Shown: piece after piece, positions 28,796-36,693 of the stretch
How positions within the stretch are numbered: the stretch's first letter is position 1
How the letters are laid out: each line of letters opens with the position of its first letter
From: Pseudomonas viridiflava
Lineage (GTDB): Bacteria; Pseudomonadota; Gammaproteobacteria; Pseudomonadales; Pseudomonadaceae
NCBI RefSeq assembly: GCF_900591205.1
Contig: NZ_UUPU01000027.1
Location: 124,001-188,000, forward strand
Direction of reading: 5' to 3'
Length of the DNA: 64,000 nt
Notes under the pieces: model-generated
Databases searched by the model: none
Seen by the model: the letters and a program-made list of their open reading frames with translations, nothing else
Told to the model about the DNA's origin: nothing
Program-made: the position numbers and the translations under genes

Positions 28796-30238
28796 ATGAG
28801 CACAGCAATCAGTCCGACTGCTTATAACTATAAGGTAGTCCGCCAGTTCGCCATCATGACGGTGGTCTGGGGGATCCTTGGCATGGGGCTCGGGGTGTTC
28901 ATCGCCTCGCAACTGGTTTGGCCGGAATTGAACTTCGGTTTGCCATGGACGACCTTCGGCCGCCTGCGCCCGCTGCACACCAACCTGGTGATTTTCGCCT
29001 TCGGCGGATGTGCACTGTTTGCCACCTCCTACTATGTCGTGCAGCGCACCTGCCAGACGCGACTGATCTCCGATGGCCTCGCCGCCTTCACCTTCTGGGG
29101 CTGGCAAGCCGTGATCCTCGGCGCCATCATCACCCTGCCGCTGGGCTACACCACCACCAAGGAATACGCCGAGCTGGAATGGCCGATCGCGATTTTGCTG
29201 GCCATCGTCTGGGTGACCTACGCCGTGGTGTTCTTCGGCACCATCGTCAAGCGCAAGACCAAGCACATCTATGTGGGCAACTGGTTCTACGGCGCGTTTA
29301 TCCTGGTGACGGCGATGCTGCACATCGTCAACCACGCCTCGTTGCCGGTGAGCCTGTTCAAGTCCTACTCGGCCTACGCCGGGGCGACGGATGCGATGAT
29401 CCAGTGGTGGTACGGCCACAACGCCGTAGGTTTCTTCCTGACCACCGGTTTCCTGGGGATGATGTACTACTTCGTGCCGAAACAGGCCGAACGTCCTATT
29501 TACTCGTACCGCCTGTCCATCGTGCACTTCTGGGCGCTGATCACCCTGTACATCTGGGCCGGCCCGCACCACTTGCACTACACCGCATTGCCGGACTGGG
29601 CACAGTCGCTGGGCATGGCGATGTCGATCATCCTGCTGGCACCGAGCTGGGGCGGCATGATCAACGGCATGATGACCCTCTCGGGCGCCTGGCATAAGTT
29701 GCGCACCGACCCGATCCTGCGCTTTCTGGTGGTATCGCTGGCGTTCTACGGCATGTCGACCTTCGAGGGGCCGATGATGGCGATCAAGACCGTCAACTCG
29801 CTGTCCCACTACACCGACTGGACCATCGGCCACGTCCACGCTGGCGCCCTCGGTTGGGTGGCGATGATCTCCATCGGCGCGCTGTACCACATGATCCCCA
29901 AACTGTTCGGCCGTGCGCAGATGCACAGCGTCGGGCTGATCAACACACACTTCTGGCTGGCCACCATCGGCACCGTGCTCTACATCGCCTCGATGTGGGT
30001 CAACGGCATTACCCAGGGCCTGATGTGGCGTGCGATCAACGATGACGGCACCCTCACCTACTCCTTCGTCGAAGCGCTGCAAGCCAGCCACCCGGGCTAC
30101 ATCGTACGGGCCCTGGGCGGTGCGTTCTTTGCCGCCGGCATGCTGTTCATGGCCTACAACGTCTGGCGCACCGTGCGTGCCTCCGACCCTGTAGAAGCCG
30201 AAGCCGCCGCCAAGATCGCCGTTGTGGGAGCCCACTGA
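28796..30238 (+). CDS. ccoN: cbb3 cytochrome c oxidase subunit I (second copy)
   Basis: A 480-residue paralog of the ccoN at 25221, with the same helices and metal-binding histidines ([45 protein letters not shown]). The first residues ([18 protein letters not shown]) and the tail differ, while long internal stretches are nearly identical at DNA level. The ATG at 28796 is chosen because an upstream frame would run through the promoter. By position nearest ccoG it corresponds to the cco-1 isoform. It overlaps ccoO by one base. Confidence 0.96.
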   Translation: MSTAISPTAYNYKVVRQFAIMTVVWGILGMGLGVFIASQLVWPELNFGLPWTTFGRLRPLHTNLVIFAFGGCALFATSYYVVQRTCQTRLISDGLAAFTFWGWQAVILGAIITLPLGYTTTKEYAELEWPIAILLAIVWVTYAVVFFGTIVKRKTKHIYVGNWFYGAFILVTAMLHIVNHASLPVSLFKSYSAYAGATDAMIQWWYGHNAVGFFLTTGFLGMMYYFVPKQAERPIYSYRLSIVHFWALITLYIWAGPHHLHYTALPDWAQSLGMAMSIILLAPSWGGMINGMMTLSGAWHKLRTDPILRFLVVSLAFYGMSTFEGPMMAIKTVNSLSHYTDWTIGHVHAGALGWVAMISIGALYHMIPKLFGRAQMHSVGLINTHFWLATIGTVLYIASMWVNGITQGLMWRAINDDGTLTYSFVEALQASHPGYIVRALGGAFFAAGMLFMAYNVWRTVRASDPVEAEAAAKIAVVGAH

Positions 30239-30846
30239 TGAAGCATGAAGTAGTCGAGAAGAATATCGGCCTGCTGGCCTTCTTCATGGTCATCGCCGTG
30301 AGCATCGGCGGCCTGACCCAGATCGTTCCGCTGTTTTTCCAGGACGTGACCAACAAGCCGGTCGAAGGCATGAAGCCGCGCACCGCCCTTGAACTGGAAG
30401 GCCGCGACGTCTACATCGCCAACGGTTGCGTGGGTTGCCACTCGCAGATGATCCGCCCGTTCCGCGCCGAAACCGAACGCTACGGCCATTACTCGGTCGC
30501 CGGTGAAAGCGTGTGGGACCACCCGTTCCTGTGGGGCTCCAAGCGTACCGGCCCGGACCTGGCCCGTGTGGGCGGGCGTTACTCCGATGACTGGCAGCGT
30601 GCGCACTTGTACAACCCGCGCAACGTGGTGCCCGAGTCGAAAATGCCGGCGTACCCGTTCCTCGTGGAAAACAAGCTCGACGGCAAGGACACCGCGAAGA
30701 AGATGGAAGTCTTGCGCACCCTGGGCGTGCCCTACACCGACGAAGACATCGCCGGTGCAGCCGCAGCCGTGAAGGGCAAGACCGAAATGGACGCATTGGT
30801 GGCCTACCTGCAGGGCCTTGGCACCCTCATCAAAAGCAAACGGTGA
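30238..30846 (+). CDS. ccoO: cbb3 oxidase subunit II, monoheme cytochrome c (second copy)
   Basis: A 202-residue paralog of the protein at 26653. It has the same N-terminal anchor and a heme site CVGCH where the first copy has CVQCH. The block from [30 protein letters not shown] is identical in both copies. The C-terminal part ([20 protein letters not shown]) differs. Its ATG shares one base with the ccoN stop, indicating coupled translation. Confidence 0.95.
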   Translation: MKHEVVEKNIGLLAFFMVIAVSIGGLTQIVPLFFQDVTNKPVEGMKPRTALELEGRDVYIANGCVGCHSQMIRPFRAETERYGHYSVAGESVWDHPFLWGSKRTGPDLARVGGRYSDDWQRAHLYNPRNVVPESKMPAYPFLVENKLDGKDTAKKMEVLRTLGVPYTDEDIAGAAAAVKGKTEMDALVAYLQGLGTLIKSKR

Positions 30847-30851
30847 CCTTC

Positions 30852-31037
30852 ATGGATATCGGGATGATTCGAGGTCTGGGCACCGTTGTGGTGATAGTGG
30901 CCTTTATCGGCCTGGCGCTGTGGGTGTTCAGCCCCCGGCGCAAGTCGGAGTTTGACGACGCGACCATGTTGCCTTTTGCGGATGATCCCGAAGCCATCAA
31001 GCACGTCGAGCAAGCGTCTAGGAGTAACAAAGAATGA
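30852..31037 (+). CDS. ccoQ: cbb3 oxidase small subunit CcoQ (second copy)
   Basis: A 61-residue single-helix protein ([31 protein letters not shown]) with the conserved acidic tail [12 protein letters not shown] nine bases upstream overlaps the ccoO stop and is an alternative start. It overlaps ccoP by 4 bases. Confidence 0.92.
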   Translation: MDIGMIRGLGTVVVIVAFIGLALWVFSPRRKSEFDDATMLPFADDPEAIKHVEQASRSNKE

Positions 31038-32011
31038 CTACGTTCTGGAGTCTGTACGTCACAGTCCTCAGTCTGGGTACCATCTTCGCCCTGACCTGGC
31101 TGCTGCTGTCGACCCGCAAGGGCCAGCGCGCCGAGCAAACCGACGAAACCGTCGGCCACTCGTTCGACGGCATCGAGGAGTACGACAACCCGCTGCCCAA
31201 GTGGTGGTTCATGCTGTTCGTCGGTACCATCATTTTCGCCCTCGGCTACCTGGCACTGTACCCGGGCCTGGGCAATTGGAAGGGCCTGCTGCCGGGCTAC
31301 AACTACCTCGACAACGACAAGCAAACCCCGTTTGCCAACGGCCAGACCGGCTGGACCGGCGTGCATGAATGGGAAAAGGAAATGGCCAAGTCGGAGGCCA
31401 AATTCGGGCCGATCTTCGCCAAATTCGCGGCGATGCCGATTGAAGAAGTGGCCAGGGACCCGCAAGCCCTGAAGATGGGCGGCCGTTTGTTCGCCTCCAA
31501 CTGCTCGGTATGCCATGGTTCCGACGCCAAGGGCGCCTATGGCTTCCCCAACCTGACCGACGCCGATTGGCGCTGGGGCGGCGAACCGGCGACCATCAAG
31601 GAAACCATCATGAAAGGCCGCCACGCGGTGATGCCGGCCTGGGCCGACGTCATTGGCGAGCAAGGCGTGGCCGATGTGGCCGGTTTTGTGGTGACCAACC
31701 TCGATGGCCGCAAACTGCCGGAAGGCGCCAAGGCCGACGTGGCCAACGGTGCGAAACTGTTCGCCGCCAACTGCGTCGCCTGCCACGGCCCTGCCGGCAA
31801 AGGCACCCCAGCGATGGGCGCGCCGGACCTGACCCACCCGGGTGCATTCATCTACGGTTCGAGCTTTGCCCAACTGCAGCAAACCATCCGTTACGGCCGT
31901 CAGGGCCAGATGCCTGCTCAGGAACTGCTGCAAGGCAATGACAAAGTGCACTTGCTGGCGGCGTATGTGTACAGCTTGTCCCATGGCGATAAACCTGCTG
32001 ACACCGAATAA
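31034..32011 (+). CDS. ccoP: cbb3 oxidase subunit III, diheme cytochrome c (second copy)
   Basis: A 325-residue diheme cytochrome with heme sites CSVCH and CVACH and the [20 protein letters not shown] membrane segment. Compared with the first copy it has about 18 extra residues (around [20 protein letters not shown], near residues 90-110) between the membrane segment and the first heme domain, so the two oxidases differ mainly in the periplasmic electron-entry subunit. It ends the operon and is followed by a strong terminator. Confidence 0.95.
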   Translation: MTTFWSLYVTVLSLGTIFALTWLLLSTRKGQRAEQTDETVGHSFDGIEEYDNPLPKWWFMLFVGTIIFALGYLALYPGLGNWKGLLPGYNYLDNDKQTPFANGQTGWTGVHEWEKEMAKSEAKFGPIFAKFAAMPIEEVARDPQALKMGGRLFASNCSVCHGSDAKGAYGFPNLTDADWRWGGEPATIKETIMKGRHAVMPAWADVIGEQGVADVAGFVVTNLDGRKLPEGAKADVANGAKLFAANCVACHGPAGKGTPAMGAPDLTHPGAFIYGSSFAQLQQTIRYGRQGQMPAQELLQGNDKVHLLAAYVYSLSHGDKPADTE

Positions 32012-32030
32012 CATCCCCCAGCAGAACAAG

Positions 32031-32062
32031 CCCCGCAGGTGAGCACCTGCGGGGCTTTTTTA
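32031..32062 (+). terminator. Intrinsic terminator after the second ccoP
   Basis: An 11-base GC-rich stem, CCCCGCAGGTG and CACCTGCGGGG, is followed by CTTTTTTATTT. It cleanly ends the second cco operon and marks the left edge of the AT-richer insert. Confidence 0.9.
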
Positions 32063-32088
32063 TTTGGGCTGCCAGGCCCGATCAAGGT

Positions 32089-32763
32089 TTAGATCCTGCT
32101 GCGATTACCCAGGGTGAGCCATTCGTTCAACACGGTATGGGAGATCATATTTACAAACCCCGACCCACCTAACCCATCCAGAATTTTAGTGGCGAGCGGC
32201 GAGCGCAACAGCAGCTCACTTGCAAACAGTCTGTGCTCGTGAGTGTATCGACCCGAACTATTCGAGTTTTTGACCCGCTGCAGGGTTTCGCGTGTCGCCA
32301 CATTCTCAGTCTCATTGGCATTGCGCCCCACGACGAACGTGTACGGTTTGGAAAAAGTGCTGAAATTATTCAGTAAATGCCACGTGAGACCGAGATCCGA
32401 CATGCTGCTGAAGTGGCCGTTCTGAGGATGAATAAAGGCCGCGACACTCGCACGATTAATATCGCCACCGCGTGCCAGTTTTTCAATGAGCCCGGGATTA
32501 TCCAGCAGCGCAAGGGCAAATTTCGAAAAATGAGCTTCGCCGCTCTCCTGCGAGCCCCTGCGCACTACTGCTTTGAGCGATTCGCGGGTGACGATATCTG
32601 GCTGTCTTGGGTCAGTAAACTTGGAAAAGTTGGTGTTCAGATAAACCGCCATGCCTCGGTTGCTCAACGCCTTGAATGGATTGTCGGGTACGGGATTTAC
32701 CGCAGATGTCGCTGCTTCGCGAGTTGCCAGGTCTGGCGATCTAACAATAGAAGTCACACTCAT
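32089..32763 (-). CDS. HrpK/HrpF-like repeat protein, shorter paralog
   Basis: A 224-residue protein without signal peptide or membrane segment. Two degenerate copies of one repeat are visible, ~38-111 and ~126-215. Each has an aromatic start (YLNTNFSKFTDP; LLNNFSTFSKP), a TRESL/TRETL helix start, and a leucine-rich FALALLDNPGLIEKL / FASELLLRSPLATKIL segment. The same repeat is clearer in the upstream gene at 33135. The pattern recalls the repeats of HrpK/HrpF/NolX type III translocator-associated proteins, where NP.LF..LD is common; this is recognition, not a search. AGGAG lies 6 bases before the ATG at 32763. Base composition is AT-richer than the neighbours. Function unproven. Confidence 0.65.
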   Translation of the reverse strand: MSVTSIVRSPDLATREAATSAVNPVPDNPFKALSNRGMAVYLNTNFSKFTDPRQPDIVTRESLKAVVRRGSQESGEAHFSKFALALLDNPGLIEKLARGGDINRASVAAFIHPQNGHFSSMSDLGLTWHLLNNFSTFSKPYTFVVGRNANETENVATRETLQRVKNSNSSGRYTHEHRLFASELLLRSPLATKILDGLGGSGFVNMISHTVLNEWLTLGNRSRI

Positions 32764-33134
32764 GAACATCTCCTGCGCTAAAAGCAATTATTGAAAAAAC
32801 ACCTACTCAGCTTCATGAAGAAGCAGCCGTACAGCGCAGACCTGACTTCAGGCTCGTTCTCTAGCTGAGCCGCAAGCGCCGCGGCGCGCAGTTGCATCTG
32901 AACACTGTATGGGGAAACTGAATAGCGTCAAATACCCATTTAAAAATCTCCTGATGTAATCTCCAAACGTCCATTTAGTTTGATAAAACTGTGTGGCGCC
33001 ACTAAAAATAAAGTTTTTCCAAATAACCAACATGGGGATAAGCCTGCTGAAGAGCAGCAGGCTTAGTCGTTTGCAACCGCGGACTCAATCAAGACATACG
33101 CGGCCCCCAACATCGTTTAACTTACTGAACCGAG
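32764..33134. other. AT-rich gap between the two HrpK-like genes
   Basis: No convincing gene is seen; a 61-codon minus-strand frame at 32848-33033 has no family resemblance. TGTGTGG at 32990-32996 reads as CCACACA on the minus strand, with AAAACT 15 bases upstream. This is only a poor hrp-box match, 230 bases from the next ATG. A hairpin at 33040-33064 is listed separately. Confidence 0.4.
33040..33064. repeat. Inverted repeat downstream of the larger HrpK-like gene
   Basis: AAGCCTGCTG / CAGCAGGCTT, perfect 10-base arms with loop AAGAG, 71 bases after the stop of the gene at 33135. There is no T-run on either side, so it is a stable hairpin rather than a textbook terminator. Confidence 0.55.
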
Positions 33135-34208
33135 TTACGATAAATGCATCGCCCAACTGCCTTGAGCGAAGCGTGTTGGATCAGGTATAAAGTCAAAACG
33201 CGCCAGCTCACTCCCATCCTTGTCATATATAACTCGCTGCGTATCACGCACATAAAATGGTCGTGTATCAAAGTGGCTAACGTGCTTCTCCTCGAACACT
33301 CTCTGCGCAGTGACGGCGGTCAGTTTTCCACTGCTACCATACTCAAAGGTCTTCAAAAGCGTTTTGCGGTTTAACAGCTCACGTGCAAACTCCGAAGCCT
33401 CAGCAGAGAACGTCTTCCCCTCTGGCTTTGCAATTTCCCCCAGGGCTTCATACGAGAGGAACACCCCACCCCGCGGCCCAATGAGCTGATTGAAATCAGT
33501 AATGAATTTCACTGTGATTGCGTCATCTGACATGGATCCCAATCTATTACCGTCATCTGCCGCAATGACATTCCGAATATTGACCCGATCAATTTTGTTA
33601 TCCAACCCCCCCTGACCATCAGCATCAAGACGCTTAAACAATAACCCACGCCGAAGCACCTCGGCTGCCACTAACGAATCCTGAGCGGTAACCCCTTCCT
33701 CGCCATGTGCCGCCCGATAAAGCGAAACATTAGTGATGTATTGTTTTTCGTTTAGGTCGGCAAACTTTCCGAAGCCCTCCAGCAGCTGCTTACTAAGGTA
33801 AGTATCACTCTTGGAGTCGAGTGCACCATATTCTTTGGCGTTCATCACCAAACGGATATTGCCTATGTCAATTTTGTTATCAAGCTTGCCGTCCTGACCG
33901 ACATCGAGTCGTTCAAAAAGCGCCGGACGACGCAAAAGCTCTTTAACTATTGACTTTTCGTACTCCGGCAGGCCGCCGGGTTCATTTGAATGCGCTGCCT
34001 GATACAGAGAGTCTCGGGTTGCATACTGATAATTCGTATTGGGGTCAGCGAGCTTTTCAAACTGGAAAAACAACATCCCGCTAATATACTGTGCGCTCAT
34101 AGAACGAAACGCACTGTCGTCGACCGGGGATTTTACACTCGTATTATCGCTGCCTGGATTAATACTATTCTGGTTTACCAAGCCAATGGAGACGCCTTCA
34201 ACTTTCAT
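33135..34208 (-). CDS. HrpK/HrpF-like repeat protein (possible type III secretion substrate)
   Basis: A 357-residue soluble protein with a Ser/Asn-rich N-terminus (MKVEGVSIGLVNQNSINPGSDN), no Sec signal, and three repeats at ~41-122, 137-215 and 231-305. The repeat core runs F..F..L.DP, then TR.SLY.AAH, then ELLRRP.LF.RLD...DGKLDNKIDI.NIR.V. The third copy has lost the acidic motif. LD..DGKLDNKID resembles a calcium-binding loop. The architecture recalls HrpK and HrpF/NolX proteins. A near-consensus hrp box lies 49 bases upstream and AGAGGTT sits 6 bases before the ATG. The gene is AT-richer than the cco genes around it, suggesting transfer. It could instead be a non-T3SS calcium-binding repeat protein. 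Confidence 0.7.
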   Translation of the reverse strand: MKVEGVSIGLVNQNSINPGSDNTSVKSPVDDSAFRSMSAQYISGMLFFQFEKLADPNTNYQYATRDSLYQAAHSNEPGGLPEYEKSIVKELLRRPALFERLDVGQDGKLDNKIDIGNIRLVMNAKEYGALDSKSDTYLSKQLLEGFGKFADLNEKQYITNVSLYRAAHGEEGVTAQDSLVAAEVLRRGLLFKRLDADGQGGLDNKIDRVNIRNVIAADDGNRLGSMSDDAITVKFITDFNQLIGPRGGVFLSYEALGEIAKPEGKTFSAEASEFARELLNRKTLLKTFEYGSSGKLTAVTAQRVFEEKHVSHFDTRPFYVRDTQRVIYDKDGSELARFDFIPDPTRFAQGSWAMHLS

Positions 34209-34257
34209 AACTTAACCTCTGCTTTATTACTCTCCCCCTCCATGGGGAAGGTACTAT

Positions 34258-34285
34258 TCTGTGGTATCACGAGCCGTTAAGTTCA
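34258..34285 (-). promoter_or_regulatory. Near-consensus hrp box (HrpL-type promoter)
   Basis: Read on the minus strand: TGAACT, 15 bases, CCACAGA. The known HrpL consensus is GGAACC-N15/16-CCACNNA, with A favoured two bases after the first block, also present here (TGAACTTA). Two of the six upstream bases differ; spacing and the whole CCACNNA half fit. It ends 49 bases before the ATG of the HrpK-like gene. HrpL itself is not in the window. Confidence 0.6.
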
Positions 34286-34438
34286 CGCTGAAAAAGCAAC
34301 ATGTTATTTCAGAAAGAGGTGACATCCAGATTGTTTGTTATGGACACGCCAAATCAAAAAATCCTATGCGGCCATTGATCAATTACTTCGTTGATTCGGC
34401 TGACAACCGCACAAAACCGTCCATACTTCCCCTGTCAA

Positions 34439-34452
34439 TTGATCCAGATCAC
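34439..34452. promoter_or_regulatory. ANR/FNR box upstream of ccoG
   Basis: TTGAT-CCAG-ATCAC matches TTGAT-N4-ATCAA at 9 of 10 positions. It lies about 160 bases before the ccoG ATG, which is far, so either a promoter near 34490 is used or the site serves the divergent insert. Given its context among ANR-type genes it most likely belongs to the ccoGHIS operon. Confidence 0.5.
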
Positions 34453-34605
34453 GTACACCATCAATTGATTTCTCCCAATGCGACCAAAGGTCGCACCCTT
34501 TGATAAGGATCGGGGGCGTATCATTACGCCACTGCAACACCCTTAATTTGACCCCGGTTGGCACGTACTGGCCGAGGCAAATCTCCACCGCCGTGGGATG
34601 CAATG

Positions 34606-36021
34606 ATGAGCAACCAGATACCGGTACATGACGTTACCCCGCCTGCCAAAAACGCCAGCAGCACTGTCGACCTCTACGCGCCGCGAGAGAAAATCTACAC
34701 CCGCGCCTTCACCGGCCTGTTCCGCAATTTGCGCATGCTCGGTGGCGCCGCGTTGTTCCTGCTCTACTTCGGCACGGTGTGGCTGAACTGGGGTGGCCAC
34801 CAGGCCGTTTGGTGGAACCTGCCGGAGCGTAAATTTTTCATTTTTGGCGCGACCTTCTGGCCCCAGGACTTCATCCTGCTCTCGGGCATTCTTATTGTTG
34901 CGGCGTTTGGCCTGTTTTTTATCACGGTGTACGCCGGGCGCGTGTGGTGTGGTTATACCTGCCCGCAAAGCGTGTGGACGTGGATTTTCATGTGGTGCGA
35001 AAAGGTCACCGAAGGCGACCGCAACCAGCGCATCAAGCTCGATAAAGCCCCGATGGGCGCCAACAAATTCCTGCGCAAATTCAGCAAGCACACGCTGTGG
35101 CTGCTGATTGGCTTTGCCACCGGCATGACCTTCGTCGGCTACTTCTCGCCGATCCGCGAACTGGTGTTCGACTTCTTCACCGGCCAGGCCGACGGTTGGT
35201 CTTATTTCTGGGTCGGTTTCTTCACCCTCGCCACGTACGGCAACGCCGGTTGGTTACGCGAGCAGGTGTGCATCTACATGTGCCCGTATGCACGCTTCCA
35301 AAGCGTGATGTTCGACAAGGACACCCTGATCGTCTCCTACGACCCGCGCCGTGGCGAAGTACGCGGCCCACGTAAAAAGGGCATCGACTACAAGGCCGAG
35401 GGCCTGGGCGATTGCATCGACTGCACAATGTGCGTGCAGGTGTGCCCCACCGGTATCGACATCCGCGACGGCCTGCAAATCGAGTGCATCGGCTGCGCCG
35501 CCTGTATCGACGCCTGCGACAACATCATGGACAAGATGGAGTACCCCCGCGGCCTGATCAGCTACACCACCGAGCACAACCTCTCCGGGCAGAAAACCCA
35601 CACGCTGCGCCCGCGTCTGATTGGCTATGCGCTGGTATTACTGGCGATGATCGGCCTGCTGGCCGGCGCGTTTTTCATGCGCTCTCTGGTGGGCTTCGAT
35701 GTGAGCAAGGACCGCGTGCTGTTCCGCGAAAACGCCGAGGGACGGATCGAAAACGTTTACAGCCTGAAGATCATGAACAAGGACCAGCGCGACCACACCT
35801 ACGTGCTCGACGCCTCGGGCCTGCCGGACCTCAAGTTGCAAGGGCGCCGTGAGATCAAAGTCGCCGCCGGGGAAATCTTCAGCATGCCGGTAGAGCTGTC
35901 CAGCGCGCCGGAGCAAATGCCGTCGAGCACCAACGCGGTGACCTTCACCCTCAAGGACGCCGATGATGAAAGCGTTCATATTGAAGCCAAGAGCCGATTC
36001 ATCGGCCCCCAAGTCCGCTAA
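34606..36021 (+). CDS. ccoG: cbb3 oxidase assembly/ferredoxin protein CcoG
   Basis: A 471-residue polyferredoxin of the RdxA/FixG family. Membrane helices lie near residues 40-60, 85-105 and 165-215. A CGYTCPQSVW segment is followed by two 4Fe-4S cluster motifs, CIDCTMCVQVCPTG and CIGCAACIDACD (residues ~268-310), then another helix and an Ig-like C-terminal domain. It is thought to reduce copper for insertion into cbb3 oxidase. ATGs at 34603 and 34606 are adjacent; I use the second. It heads ccoGHIS, here separated from ccoNOQP by the inserted HrpK-like genes. Confidence 0.95.
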   Translation: MSNQIPVHDVTPPAKNASSTVDLYAPREKIYTRAFTGLFRNLRMLGGAALFLLYFGTVWLNWGGHQAVWWNLPERKFFIFGATFWPQDFILLSGILIVAAFGLFFITVYAGRVWCGYTCPQSVWTWIFMWCEKVTEGDRNQRIKLDKAPMGANKFLRKFSKHTLWLLIGFATGMTFVGYFSPIRELVFDFFTGQADGWSYFWVGFFTLATYGNAGWLREQVCIYMCPYARFQSVMFDKDTLIVSYDPRRGEVRGPRKKGIDYKAEGLGDCIDCTMCVQVCPTGIDIRDGLQIECIGCAACIDACDNIMDKMEYPRGLISYTTEHNLSGQKTHTLRPRLIGYALVLLAMIGLLAGAFFMRSLVGFDVSKDRVLFRENAEGRIENVYSLKIMNKDQRDHTYVLDASGLPDLKLQGRREIKVAAGEIFSMPVELSSAPEQMPSSTNAVTFTLKDADDESVHIEAKSRFIGPQVR

Positions 36022-36036
36022 ACAGAGAGCCGAACA

Positions 36037-36576
36037 ATGCCCGCAGCCACTGCCGCAAGCCCCTGGTACAAGCACCTTTGGCCCTGGATCATCATTGGGA
36101 TCCTGGCCTGCTCGGTGACCTTGACCTTGTCCATGGTCACCATCGCGGTGAACAACCCGGACAACCTGGTCAACGACAATTACTACGAGGCCGGCAAGGG
36201 CATCAACCGGTCCCTGGACCGCGAACTGCTGGCCCAGACCCTGCAGTTGCGCGCCAACGTGCACCTGGACGAGCTGACCGGTGAAGTCGAGGTGCACCTG
36301 ACCGGCAACAGCAACCCGGCGACCCTGGAACTGAACCTGATTTCCCCGACCCAACCGGAGAAGGATCGCAAGATCAACCTGGCCCTCAGCGCCAGCGAAC
36401 CCGGGCGCTATATCGGCCAGGTCACCGACAAGGTAGAGGGCCGGCGCTTTGTGGAATTGCTCGGCGTGGAAGGCGACAAGACCTGGCGTATGTTCGAAGA
36501 AGAACAGGTCAGCCACGACAAGGACTTGCTGCTGGGTGACGAGCCGTTGCAGGGTGCTGAAGACCTGAAAAAGTAA
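36037..36576 (+). CDS. ccoH: cbb3 oxidase assembly protein CcoH/FixH
   Basis: A 179-residue FixH-family protein. One N-terminal membrane helix (HLWPWIIIGILACSVTLTLSMVTIA, residues ~13-37) leads into a conserved NNPDNLVNDNYYEAGKGINR motif and a periplasmic beta-rich domain. It associates with the oxidase during assembly. It starts 15 bases after ccoG and is probably cotranscribed. A REP-type repeat separates it from ccoI. Confidence 0.93.
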   Translation: MPAATAASPWYKHLWPWIIIGILACSVTLTLSMVTIAVNNPDNLVNDNYYEAGKGINRSLDRELLAQTLQLRANVHLDELTGEVEVHLTGNSNPATLELNLISPTQPEKDRKINLALSASEPGRYIGQVTDKVEGRRFVELLGVEGDKTWRMFEEEQVSHDKDLLLGDEPLQGAEDLKK

Positions 36577-36592
36577 AACCCTTGCGCTTCGC

Positions 36593-36664
36593 GCATCGCG
36601 GGCAAGCCCGCTCCCACATTTGGAATGCATTTCAACTGTGGGAGGGGGCTTGCCCCCCGATGAG
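36593..36664. repeat. REP-type inverted repeat pair inside the ccoGHIS cluster
   Basis: Left arm 36593-36617 (ends AGCCCGCTCCCACA) and right arm starting TGTGGGAGGGGGCTTGCC at 36637. The pair occupies the gap between ccoH and ccoI, an operon-internal position where it could reduce read-through to the copper ATPase. Confidence 0.8.
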
Positions 36665-36693
36665 GCCCTCCCAGCCCCTATAGATTCCAGATC

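Larger units (their letters stand above)
34209..34605. other. Regulatory gap between the HrpK-like gene and ccoG
   Basis: No gene is called. Short open frames at 34261-34503 (+) and 34379-34603 (-) look random and cover regulatory sites. The gap holds the hrp box (34258-34285), an ANR box (34439-34452), a palindromic ATCAATTGAT at 34459-34468, a small hairpin TGCGACC-AAA-GGTCGCA (34479-34495), and a second, poorer ANR-like site TTGAT-AAGG-ATCGG (34500-34513) about 93 bases before ccoG. Confidence 0.5.

Noticed and set aside
32990..33017. Second hrp box for the shorter HrpK-like gene
   Set aside because: CCACACA is present, but the upstream block is AAAACT and the site is 230 bases from the ATG; too poor to call.
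32848..33033. 61-codon minus-strand frame between the HrpK-like genes
   Set aside because: No ribosome site, random-looking composition and no domain; treated as intergenic.
34261..34503. 80-codon plus-strand frame upstream of ccoG
   Set aside because: Its start lies in the hrp box, it covers the ANR box, it has no ribosome site, and the protein resembles nothing.
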